The translations under genes and the position numbers were made by a program. Positions 34,351 through 43,107 of a stretch of 64,000 nt of DNA are shown here, piece by piece; positions within the stretch are counted from its first letter, which is position 1; each line of letters begins with the position of its first letter. This DNA is from Dendronalium phyllosphericum CENA369 (GTDB lineage: Bacteria > Cyanobacteriota > Cyanobacteriia > Cyanobacteriales > Nostocaceae). The notes under the pieces were generated by a model. It ran no database searches and was not told the origin of the DNA. It saw only the letters and a program-made list of their open reading frames with translations. The DNA lies in contig NZ_JAECZA010000011.1 of assembly GCF_016056275.1 (NCBI RefSeq), positions 1 to 64,000 of the forward strand, read 5' to 3'.

Positions 34351-35586
34351 TTACCTAAACAGATTTTTCAATTGCCTTGCAAAATAACTTAAAAATATCC
34401 ACAAACTTAATCCCAAAATTAAAAAATTTCTCAGATTCAACCACAGAATTTTCATATCATCTAAATTCCGGAAACTACCAGATAAAGTCATGATATAAGT
34501 ACTAAGACAAATAATTAGCATTAAACATGCTTTCCGTGGTTTTAAAAGTGCTGCAAAAGGTATTATCCATACCATGTATTGCGGAGAAAAAACTTTATTA
34601 GTTACAATAAATATTAATAAAGCCAAAATAGTATAATTCACTAATGCATTGATTTTAATTGATTCACTTTGATTGCGTTCTTGTCGAAAAGAATATATGC
34701 TACTTAGTAAAATTAAAGTGTAACCAAACATAAATAACCAAGGCAATATATTCAATATCAAATTATCTAAAGGAGAGACGATATTAATTGAGCCATAGGC
34801 TGCCTTAATTTTCATATCAATCAAACCCAATTTATGAGCCAATACAATTATTCCTGCTGGCAAGGATTCAATTTGTAAACCTCTTTCTTCGTGATATTGT
34901 AGAAATGAAAATACTCGATTGCCAGTTGCGATCGCAATCGGTAAAAAACTTAAGATTGCTGCACCTATAGTTCCTATCCATAAATTTAATATGGCACGAT
35001 AGGATTTTTGGGCAAAGTAGTAAGCAGTAAAGATTGGTAGTAAAACAATCGGATAAAGTTTAGCTGCAATACCAAATCCTAAAGAAATACCTGCTAATGT
35101 AGAACGGGTAGATATAACAGCTAATAAAGATAATACCGTTAAAAGAGTAGGAAATACATCATAGCGCCAGATTATTAAGGGAGTAAGAATAATTGCAAAT
35201 AATACATAAAATCCTAGTATGATTCTCTGGCGATGATAGTTATAATATTTTGTTAAACGTAATATTAATATTAAAATTATACTGCTAAATAATACATTTT
35301 GTAAAAGCAGTAAAAATGCATAAATATGATAGTTATCAAGGAATCCTAATGTTACTATTCGAGGTAAAACAAAAGCTGCCAAGGCAAACGGAGGATACTC
35401 AAAATCAAAGTCTCGATAAGGAAGCTTACCCGCTAATAAACTACGTGAAGATTTATAGTATAAATTTAAGTCGTGGCTTCCGTCTGCTTTTTGATAAGCT
35501 AATAAACCTAGAACAAGTAATCCCAGACAATGAATTACTATTATCCAGAAAATCCAAGTTTTATTTCTACTATTATCTTGAAGCAT
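34351..35586 (-). CDS. GT87-like (DUF2029) membrane glycosyltransferase
   Basis: Start set at ATG 35586 (MLQDNSRNKTWIFW); the longer form from 35661 would overlap the next gene. About ten membrane helices. The first loop has YQKADGSHDLNLYYKSSRSL then LPYRDFDFEYPPFALAAFVL, the typical GT87 pattern (Asp plus D-x-E-YPP), where polyprenyl-phosphate-mannose is usually the donor. A later NKVFSPQYMVWIIPFAALL is also a family feature. It follows the GT39-like gene by 28 bases in the same direction, so the two form an operon. The acceptor is unknown. Confidence 0.82.
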   Translation of the reverse strand: MLQDNSRNKTWIFWIIVIHCLGLLVLGLLAYQKADGSHDLNLYYKSSRSLLAGKLPYRDFDFEYPPFALAAFVLPRIVTLGFLDNYHIYAFLLLLQNVLFSSIILILILRLTKYYNYHRQRIILGFYVLFAIILTPLIIWRYDVFPTLLTVLSLLAVISTRSTLAGISLGFGIAAKLYPIVLLPIFTAYYFAQKSYRAILNLWIGTIGAAILSFLPIAIATGNRVFSFLQYHEERGLQIESLPAGIIVLAHKLGLIDMKIKAAYGSINIVSPLDNLILNILPWLFMFGYTLILLSSIYSFRQERNQSESIKINALVNYTILALLIFIVTNKVFSPQYMVWIIPFAALLKPRKACLMLIICLSTYIMTLSGSFRNLDDMKILWLNLRNFLILGLSLWIFLSYFARQLKNLFR

Positions 35587-35614
35587 GATTGCTTTGTAGT
35601 AATATTTTAATAAA

Positions 35615-37210
35615 TTAAATCTTTTTATTGTGCAAATGCCATAATCTCCCTTTTTTGTCAACTATCACTAGTTGATATTTGTTTTCCAGTTTAGACTTGA
35701 ATTGTTTAGATGGATTAAACAAAAATATATTACTAAAACTATCTGGAATATTAGGCAGAGTTGGCTCAATTACTAATTGCATTTTTACTTGATTATTTAG
35801 TAAATGACTTAAAGACATTAAATCGCCAATATTTAAAGAGTAATTACTACTAATCAAAAGTGGGTTATTAGTTTGGTTAATTATCCGAGCAATTTGCGGA
35901 TTTGCATGGCTACCTTTATTCCACCATGTCTCAGCTTGGGAACTAACAGCACAAGATAAAAATCCTGTGGATATTACTATAACTATGATTAATTGCCAAA
36001 ATTTCTGAACTATCAACTTAGCAGAAATAATTTGAGTTGCCAGCAAATAAGCAATAGCTAATTGAATACCTATATAACATGGCATAACGTATCTAGCCCT
36101 AACACTAAGTTTACCTCCAGCGATCGCATCAGGTAATATCAGAGCTAATGCAGTTACTCCACTCAGTGTAAAAATAAATAACCAAACTCGTGGTGCAGTA
36201 TGACGATAAACAAATAAAAACGAATATATTACTAAAATTATGATCGTAGGAGTTAAAAATCGACCCCAACGCAAACCGGGAAAATCTAAATCTGGGAAAA
36301 ATGGTTCGTAACGCCAAAAATCTGCAAATAAATAACTAATGTTAGTAATCCAAGCTGAAATCAAACCTGATATAGATAGTCTGGCTTGAGCGCTGGCTGT
36401 TGTGCGGTCAATTTGCTCTAAGTTATTAATAATAACTATAATCCAAGGAATGAAAGCTATAAAAGCAGCGCTAGTTGCTGTCAAATAGGCTTTTACTGTT
36501 TTGGTAAATCGAAAACGTTCTATAGTAATTATATAAATACCATGAGCGATCGCCACTAATCCCGAAAACAAAAATGTATATAATCCAAGTGCTACTGTAA
36601 CTCCATAAATTCTCCACAATTGCTTGCTACGAAGTCGTATTGCTCGTAGCATTACAGCACTTTCTAGTAAGATAGTTACAATCCACAAACTAAACTGGCG
36701 AGCCTCTTGAGCATACAATACATGCAAAGGCGAGACTGCCAAAAGTATTACACTTGTCCATGCTATTATTGGTGATTCAAATAGTTCTAAGCAAAGCCAA
36801 TAGATGCAAGGAAAAGCTAACAAGCTAATAATTGCTGATAAACTTCTGATTGTAGCTACTGAATTTCCAAACAATTGCACCCATAATCTTATTAACACGT
36901 AATAAAGTGGAGGATGTTGAGTATCATCCACTGCCAAAGAATTAATTGTATCAATTACACCTTTTTCTGGGTTGGGACGCTGATATTTCAATATAGAATC
37001 AACGTCAATTACGCTTCCATCAAACACTTTTTGAACAAACTCTGTTTTAGTATACCCAGAAATTCGTAATGAAGTGTAAGCTTCGTCGTGCCAGTAAACT
37101 TTGCGATCGAGGTTGACAAAACGGAAAAATATACCTGCTGATAAAATAACTATTAAAAATAATAGCCAATAACGATAAACTTGATGAAAAGCTCTTGTTT
37201 TGCTAGTCAT
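35615..37210 (-). CDS. GT39/ArnT-like membrane glycosyltransferase
   Basis: A 531-residue GT-C enzyme with about 11 membrane helices. The first loop has VYWHDEAYTSLRISG with the expected acidic residue pair, then DDTQHPPLYYVLIRLWVQLF (the HPPLYY motif) and the conserved SPLHVLYAQEARQFSLWIVT. These are the marks of the PMT/ArnT group, which use a lipid-phosphate sugar donor on the outer face of the membrane. The C-terminal 110 residues form a small soluble domain. Upstream of the GT87 gene in one operon. Confidence 0.82.
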   Translation of the reverse strand: MTSKTRAFHQVYRYWLLFLIVILSAGIFFRFVNLDRKVYWHDEAYTSLRISGYTKTEFVQKVFDGSVIDVDSILKYQRPNPEKGVIDTINSLAVDDTQHPPLYYVLIRLWVQLFGNSVATIRSLSAIISLLAFPCIYWLCLELFESPIIAWTSVILLAVSPLHVLYAQEARQFSLWIVTILLESAVMLRAIRLRSKQLWRIYGVTVALGLYTFLFSGLVAIAHGIYIITIERFRFTKTVKAYLTATSAAFIAFIPWIIVIINNLEQIDRTTASAQARLSISGLISAWITNISYLFADFWRYEPFFPDLDFPGLRWGRFLTPTIIILVIYSFLFVYRHTAPRVWLFIFTLSGVTALALILPDAIAGGKLSVRARYVMPCYIGIQLAIAYLLATQIISAKLIVQKFWQLIIVIVISTGFLSCAVSSQAETWWNKGSHANPQIARIINQTNNPLLISSNYSLNIGDLMSLSHLLNNQVKMQLVIEPTLPNIPDSFSNIFLFNPSKQFKSKLENKYQLVIVDKKGRLWHLHNKKI

Positions 37211-37870
37211 TGTTTCCCAAACTTATAGATTGAGCGTTTTGAGTTTCTGAAATATTGGATATTTTACGTTATGCAAATAAAAATACTGATTTGACTTTTA
37301 GAGATGATTTATAAAACCCTAGCGACTAGAAGTCGCAGCTACACGATACTTTATCCGCCTGCGCGGGTTAAAAACCCTTAGTTTTTCATTAGTCCACGGA
37401 AGTAGACTTTGTTTGTGTAATAGCGAATTTTATTCGCCTAATACTTTTCTTAAATCCTGACATAGCCATAACACAATAGCAATAAAGCGGGAGGAATATC
37501 CACGCTGTTTTTAGCCTTGCGTACTTAATATTTACTTGATAAATGACCTCTTAATATAATTGCTTTTTTAAAATTAAATAATTTATGATTTAGATTGTAT
37601 AGAGATAAAATACTAGTTTTATTAATTTTAAAGGTAATTATTTATACTAATAAAATGAAGAGACATTAGTATCTCAAAATAGTTTTCGTGTTTAAAATTA
37701 AACGAGCTAAACAATACTGATGAACCAAGACTTGAAGCTAACCAAAACCAGAATAAGCAAATTGGACACCATAAATGAAGAAATTTTGGGCTGCTTAGTT
37801 TTAGTAAAACAACTTGTGTCTGAGGCATAGTATCATAAACTACATTTTAGCAGATGTAAACACTTCGTCT
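37211..37870. other. divergent gap with a multi-hairpin dispersed repeat
   Basis: About 660 bases between divergent glycosyltransferase genes. It contains the multi-hairpin element at 37316-37440 (listed separately), then AT-rich sequence suited to promoters for the GT2-GtrA gene. The frame at 37628-37828 on the minus strand has no support. Confidence 0.4.
37316..37440. repeat. dispersed repeat made of four small hairpins
   Basis: In order: GCGACTAGAAGTCGC (37322-37336), CCGCCTGCGCGG (37355-37366), a degenerate AGTCCACGG...GTAGACT (37391-37408), and GCGAATTTTATTCGC (37423-37437). From memory, very similar modules (AGTCGCAGCTACAC, GTTTGTGTA and so on) are scattered in many Nostoc-type genomes. 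No coding frame. Confidence 0.65.
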
Positions 37871-39115
37871 ATGAATTTTAATTCCCTCAAATCTCTATTA
37901 ACGGTTCCGACTGGTTCATTACAGATTCCGGAATCACCTTTTATCAATGTTGATAGAACTGATAAAGCCATCTATTTTTCTCTAATAATTCCAACTTATA
38001 AAGAACGTGATAATATCCAGAATATTATCAGGATATTAAGTCAGTTATTAGATGAATTTATACCAGGAGACTACGAACTAATTGTGGTAGATGATGATAG
38101 TCCAGACCGTACTTGGGAGGTGGCACAATCGCTGACGGATAAATATCCACAGTTGCAGGTAATGCGTCGCCAACAGGAACGCGGGCTATCTTCTGCTGTG
38201 ATTCGCGGCTGGCAAGCAGCGAGAGGGCGTATTTTAGGGGTGATTGATGGGGATTTGCAGCATCCACCAGAGGTTTTGACGCAACTGTTAAGTGGGATTC
38301 AACAGGGAGCAGATTTGGCGGTAGCCAGCCGGAACATAGAAGGAGGCGGTGTTAGTAGTTGGAGCGTTGTCAGGCGTTTCTTGTCCCGTGGCGCTCAAGT
38401 TTTGGGATTAATTATTTTACCTAGTGTATTGGGCAGAGTTTCCGACCCGATGAGTGGTTATTTTATGGTGCGTCGGAGTGCGATCGCTAATGTTACGCTC
38501 AATCCTGTAGGATACAAAATTCTCTTGGAAGTTATTGGCCGGGGAAAAGTAGGGGAAATTACTGAAGTAGGTTACGTATTTTGCGAGCGCAAAGAAGGTG
38601 AAAGTAAAGTCACATGGAAGCAATATGTGGAATACATTCACCACTTAGTGCGGTTGCGGCTATCTACAGGAAGGCTAGGACGAGTCAATCAACAAATGAA
38701 TTTTCCCATTGGTAGATTCTTGCGCTTTGGTTTAGTTGGGCTGAGTGGGGTATTTGTGGATATGGCAATACTGTATTTACTCAGCGACCCAACTACTTTA
38801 GCTTTGCCCTTGACGCGCAGTAAAATTATTGCTGGCGAAATTGCAATTGTGAATAATTTCTTGTGGAATGACGCTTGGACGTTTGCTGATGTCAGCATGA
38901 GGCAGCAAGAATGGCGACATCGGCTCAAGCGCTTTTTGAAATTCAACATCATTTGCCTTGCCGGACTGGTTTTGAATGTTCTGGTGTTGAACTTGGTATT
39001 TAATTTCTTGATTCCTAACCGCTACATCGCTAACTTAATAGCGATCGCAGTTGCTACCGTTTGGAATTTCTGGGTTAACTTGAAATTAAGCTGGCGCGTA
39101 ACAGATGTGAAATAA
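37871..39115 (+). CDS. polyprenyl-phosphate sugar synthase (GT2, DPM1-like) fused to a GtrA domain
   Basis: Start set at ATG 37871 (MNFNSLKSL), as the TTG at 37814 is poor. The first 270 residues are a GT2 DPM1-like transferase: SLIIPTYKERDNIQNIIRIL, LIVVDDDSPDRTW, RGLSSAVIRGWQAARG, GVIDGDLQHPPEVL, DPMSGYFMVRRS and the YVFCERKEGESKVTWKQYVE segment. It moves a sugar from a nucleotide to a polyprenyl phosphate. Residues about 295-430 form a four-helix GtrA domain (RFLRFGLVGLSGVFVDMAIL, NFLWNDAWTFAD), linked to flipping such lipids. It sits among GT-C enzymes that use lipid-linked donors, so it may supply them. Confidence 0.88.
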   Translation: MNFNSLKSLLTVPTGSLQIPESPFINVDRTDKAIYFSLIIPTYKERDNIQNIIRILSQLLDEFIPGDYELIVVDDDSPDRTWEVAQSLTDKYPQLQVMRRQQERGLSSAVIRGWQAARGRILGVIDGDLQHPPEVLTQLLSGIQQGADLAVASRNIEGGGVSSWSVVRRFLSRGAQVLGLIILPSVLGRVSDPMSGYFMVRRSAIANVTLNPVGYKILLEVIGRGKVGEITEVGYVFCERKEGESKVTWKQYVEYIHHLVRLRLSTGRLGRVNQQMNFPIGRFLRFGLVGLSGVFVDMAILYLLSDPTTLALPLTRSKIIAGEIAIVNNFLWNDAWTFADVSMRQQEWRHRLKRFLKFNIICLAGLVLNVLVLNLVFNFLIPNRYIANLIAIAVATVWNFWVNLKLSWRVTDVK

Positions 39116-39295
39116 TCACACTTAGGATATTTGAGTTGACATCGAACTTAAATCTAAAATATCAAGTCTACATATTTGCAAATTTACTTGTTAAAGGCAT
39201 AGCAGTAAAACTTTTGTTGGGCGTGCATACCAACCATTGCAACAAGACAATCTCACTGCCTACCTCTGCTAAGTGAAATTTCTGTTTAATAAAGG

Positions 39296-41038
39296 ATGCA
39301 TTTGTATAATCGGTACGTCGCTATTCCTTCTCGCTGGCTTCATCCCTTGCTGTGCCTGATTTGGTTCCTCATTGGACTGGGCTTGCGCTTAACCAACTTG
39401 ACTAGTAAGCCTCCATGGACTGATGAGTTTTCCACCTTGGTGTTTAGTCTCGGAAATAGTTTTTTACCAGTACCGCTAGATCGAGCGATCGCACCTGATA
39501 TTTTATTGCAACCTCTGCAACCACAACCAAACGCCACCATTCAAGACGTATGGGCGCACCTCAGCCATGAAACTAACCATCCACCGCTTTACTTTTTCTT
39601 AGCTCACTGGTGGATGCAGTTATTTCCGACACAAGGGGGTTTAGTTTCTTTATGGGGGGCGCGATCGCTGGCTGCTATTTTTGGTGCTGCATCTATCCCA
39701 GCTATCTATGGCTTAGGCTGGCTGGGTTTCCGTTCTCGCTTAGTTGGTCATTTAGCCGCTGCTATGATGGCAGTATCGCCATACAGCATTTTTTTAGCAC
39801 AAGAAGCCCGTCATTACACTTTGGCAATTTTGTGGGTGATTGCTTCTTTGGCTTGCTTTGTAGTTGCTGTGCGTCACATCCAAAACCGCACACAAATACC
39901 TATTTGGATTGCACTTTCCTGGGTGTTAGTTAATGCTTTGGGTCTAGCTACCCATTATTTCTTCGCCCTGACTCTTGGCACAGAAGCTTTAGTTTTAATT
40001 GTGCTGGCTTGGCATCAAAGTCGCAGTGGTGCAAAACCTTTTTCTTTATTATCTTCTCCTTGGCGACGTATCTATGCTGTTGCTATTGGCACTTTTGCAG
40101 CCGGAGCAGTTTGGCTACCAATATTTTTACATAATAGCTATGGTAGTAAATTAACAGATTGGATACAGCAACCACGGGAGGGATTTGCTTGGTTAAGCCC
40201 AATTTTTCAAGCTTTCGCTGCATGGATAACCATGCTTTACTTGCTACCAGTTGAAGCACCACAGCTAGCAATTGTTATTGCCTCTGGGTTGGTGATGCTG
40301 ATTTTCCTGATTTGGGCAGCACCAATTTTAGTTCGTGGCTTCAAAATGCAATTACAACAACCAAAGAATCGATTGATAACTCAAGTATTTTCTGGAGTAA
40401 TTGTTGGGGCGATCGCTTTATTTTTTATTTTCACCTACTTACTGAATATAGATTTAACAAGAGGCGCGCGTTATAACTTTGTTTACTTTCCTGCTGTCAT
40501 CGTTTTACTTGGCGCGAGTCTTGCGGTTTGTTGGGATTCACAGAAATTAATTGGCAAAAATAAAGAAATAGGTAGATGGAAAATTAGCGGTCAAAAAGCG
40601 GCGATCCTCATTTGGTTGATGGGATTTCTCAGTGCTGTAACAGTTGTTAGCAATCTTGGTTATCAAAAATATTACCGCCCCGACCTTTTCGTACAACTAA
40701 TTCAAAAAACATCTCAAGTTCCAGTCCTCATTGCTACTACCCAAATAACTCATGTGCAAATTGGTGAAATGATGGGAGTAGCTAGAGAAATGAAAATTCA
40801 AAATCATCTTACTTCATCTGCTCTGTTTTTGCTGGCTCATCAAGACCAAAACCCTAATACTTCTACTACTGCACTAGCAAATACAATCAAAGCACTATCA
40901 CGACCGTTTGACTTGTGGCTGGCGAACTTTCATGCACCCATAGCAGAGGAAGTTAAAAAATGTGTTGCGGATACCCAATCTTTGCCAGCAGTAAATGGCT
41001 ATGAGTACAAAGTTTATCACTGTCAAGCTAAAGTTTGA
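39296..41038 (+). CDS. GT39/ArnT-like membrane glycosyltransferase
   Basis: A 580-residue GT-C protein with about 11 membrane helices. It has LRLTNLTSKPPWTDEFSTLV (acidic site in loop 1), HETNHPPLYFFLAHWWMQLF and SPYSIFLAQEARHYTLAILW, the same marks as the gene at 35615. Its C-terminal soluble tail ends in a short Cys-rich stretch (VKKCVADTQ, YHCQAKV). It follows the GT2-GtrA gene in the same direction by 180 bases and converges with the next gene 9 bases away. Sugar and acceptor are unknown. Confidence 0.83.
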   Translation: MHLYNRYVAIPSRWLHPLLCLIWFLIGLGLRLTNLTSKPPWTDEFSTLVFSLGNSFLPVPLDRAIAPDILLQPLQPQPNATIQDVWAHLSHETNHPPLYFFLAHWWMQLFPTQGGLVSLWGARSLAAIFGAASIPAIYGLGWLGFRSRLVGHLAAAMMAVSPYSIFLAQEARHYTLAILWVIASLACFVVAVRHIQNRTQIPIWIALSWVLVNALGLATHYFFALTLGTEALVLIVLAWHQSRSGAKPFSLLSSPWRRIYAVAIGTFAAGAVWLPIFLHNSYGSKLTDWIQQPREGFAWLSPIFQAFAAWITMLYLLPVEAPQLAIVIASGLVMLIFLIWAAPILVRGFKMQLQQPKNRLITQVFSGVIVGAIALFFIFTYLLNIDLTRGARYNFVYFPAVIVLLGASLAVCWDSQKLIGKNKEIGRWKISGQKAAILIWLMGFLSAVTVVSNLGYQKYYRPDLFVQLIQKTSQVPVLIATTQITHVQIGEMMGVAREMKIQNHLTSSALFLLAHQDQNPNTSTTALANTIKALSRPFDLWLANFHAPIAEEVKKCVADTQSLPAVNGYEYKVYHCQAKV

Positions 41039-41047
41039 AGTTGTTTT

Positions 41048-42790
41048 TTATGCTTCAGACTTTTTAACACATTCTGCCTGTAAGACAATCAAATCTTCAG
41101 TTTCTACAACAGAACAACGCTCTAAGTCACGTAATAAAACTGGAATAGTTCCTTGCTGTAATTTTGAGGAAATATCTTTTGCTATTGACTGCCATTGTAC
41201 AAACCAAGGGTTATTAGCAAAATATTTGGGTGTAAATGCTGATTTATCCACTACAAAAAAGTCTACTCCATATTTTTGAATAAAATTTTGTAATTCGGCT
41301 ACCTTTTCACTATACTGAGCGCGAATCAAGTCAGTAGCTCTTTGGATAATTTGGTTATTATAGCCCACATGATATGGAACTGCATATTCCCAGCCGATGA
41401 AGATGGTTCTTTTAGAAAAAGTAGGGATATTATCTATATTTTCTGATAAAGAAGCAATGAGAATGTCTTTAGGTTGTTTATCAAAAAACTCATACATTGC
41501 TGATGCTCGATCTACACGGTAAAAGCTGTTTGGGAAATGTTTCAATAAGCAGGGATAAAAAACTAAAAATATTCCTAATAAACTGATAAATACTAAAGGG
41601 AGAATTTGTCGCCAAAATGAATATTGATGCTGTTTTACCCACTGGTAAATTGCATCTAAAACTGCTACTAATACTATACTAGCGGCGATAATCAGCACAA
41701 ATTTGAGGGTATATCTCGTGTAACGAGCCGGAGAAAACAACTGATAAATTAGTAAATGGGCAAGTACAAACATTGCCACAGATGCGAGAGAAATTTGAGA
41801 TAAAACTTTGGCTCGATTGGTAATATGCTGAGTTAAAGGAAAACGCCGCGAATACACAAGTATTAAAGGTAAAAATAACCCAATTATATTTATGGGATGT
41901 TCTAAAACATTTGGAATCAGACCGCTGTGCTGATTAAATAACCAAAACCAAATAGGATCGTTACTGAAAAATGGGATTCTGCCTGTTTGTGCAAGTCCTA
42001 GCGATTCTCTTGCTGCTACTCCTGTGATGGTCGGGCCAAACTTAGAACAACTCAAAGCATAAGGCAACATACAAATTAAACAAGTTACCAATCCTGCAAA
42101 AGAAAACAGGCGATCGCAACTATTGTAAGATGGATGAGGCAGTTTGCCTTTCCACTGCCACAACCTCAAAATTAAGATGCCAGCTATCACGAACAAAAAC
42201 GGTGGATAGAATAAGCCGACTAAGGCGATCGCAACTAAACACGGTAGTAAAGATTGTCGCAGCAAATAGTATAAAAATGCTATGAAAAATACAAAAATAA
42301 AAGACCGAGGTGTAGCAGAAACTAAATCATCCCGCATTGAAAGATTTTGAGCTAGTAGCAGCGTACTAATAAATCCTGCCATTGGGACTGGAAATATCTG
42401 CATACACAATCCAAACCAATAGCAAATACACAAAATTTTCAAAAATACTGGTAATATTTTACTTAATAAGAGTGGCTCAATACCCACCATGCCAATAGCT
42501 CGATAGAAAGCAGTAAATCCCACCGGAGTTACAGATGCAAAATAATCGGCAATTAAGTCATTGGGCAATATATCTGGCTCTAAAAATCTTTGTAACCAAA
42601 ATACATATACTCTGGCATCATCTTGTACTACATATTTGCTGGCAAAGGCTTGTTGTAGTTCTAAAAAACTATAAAATAAAGCAAAAGCTAGACTTAAACC
42701 AAACCAAAATTTGACAGATAACTTAGATTTTTTCGGATTGTACTCGTGAAAAAAATTCTGCTTAATTGGCATCTGCATCTGAAAGATCAA
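41048..42790 (-). CDS. polytopic membrane protein, GT-C-like
   Basis: 580 residues, about 11 membrane helices. The first loop YVVQDDARVYVFWLQRFLEP has the paired acidic residues typical of GT-C transferases, and the C-terminal soluble part includes ELQNFIQKYGVDFFVVDKSA, seen in other large cyanobacterial membrane glycosyltransferase-like proteins. I cannot assign a family number. It ends 9 bases from the convergent GT39-like gene. ATG 42775 (MQMPIKQ) is an alternative start. Role in the same glycan pathway is inferred from position. Confidence 0.65.
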   Translation of the reverse strand: MIFQMQMPIKQNFFHEYNPKKSKLSVKFWFGLSLAFALFYSFLELQQAFASKYVVQDDARVYVFWLQRFLEPDILPNDLIADYFASVTPVGFTAFYRAIGMVGIEPLLLSKILPVFLKILCICYWFGLCMQIFPVPMAGFISTLLLAQNLSMRDDLVSATPRSFIFVFFIAFLYYLLRQSLLPCLVAIALVGLFYPPFLFVIAGILILRLWQWKGKLPHPSYNSCDRLFSFAGLVTCLICMLPYALSCSKFGPTITGVAARESLGLAQTGRIPFFSNDPIWFWLFNQHSGLIPNVLEHPINIIGLFLPLILVYSRRFPLTQHITNRAKVLSQISLASVAMFVLAHLLIYQLFSPARYTRYTLKFVLIIAASIVLVAVLDAIYQWVKQHQYSFWRQILPLVFISLLGIFLVFYPCLLKHFPNSFYRVDRASAMYEFFDKQPKDILIASLSENIDNIPTFSKRTIFIGWEYAVPYHVGYNNQIIQRATDLIRAQYSEKVAELQNFIQKYGVDFFVVDKSAFTPKYFANNPWFVQWQSIAKDISSKLQQGTIPVLLRDLERCSVVETEDLIVLQAECVKKSEA

Positions 42791-43011
42791 GCCTTAATTA
42801 AAAATATTTTTGGAAATTTTACTAAATCTACCAACTATTTATTTACTGAAAATTCAGATAAAAATACATGCAAAATAGTATCATAATCTAATTCAGGTTA
42901 GCAAGAAAGTCAAGTATTTCAAAACAAACGATCAAATTTTATAGGCAGTAAAAAGTAAGCGATCGCTACGCCAATATTAAGTATTAACCAGAACAAAATT
43001 ACATCATGAAG

Positions 43012-43050
43012 AGTGCTGAGTAATCTCCTTGTTACTCATAACTCAGCACT
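43012..43050. repeat. inverted repeat of an STRR heptamer
   Basis: AGTGCTGAGT (43012-43021) and ACTCAGCACT (43041-43050) are exact complements. The GTGCTGA heptamer is the same as at 32942 and 46272. It lies upstream of the dimethylformamidase-like gene. Confidence 0.6.
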
Positions 43051-43107
43051 GAGTTTTGTAAAAACTACTGTCTTTTGAGATAAAGTTCTATTTGTTATTG
43101 CATTTTT

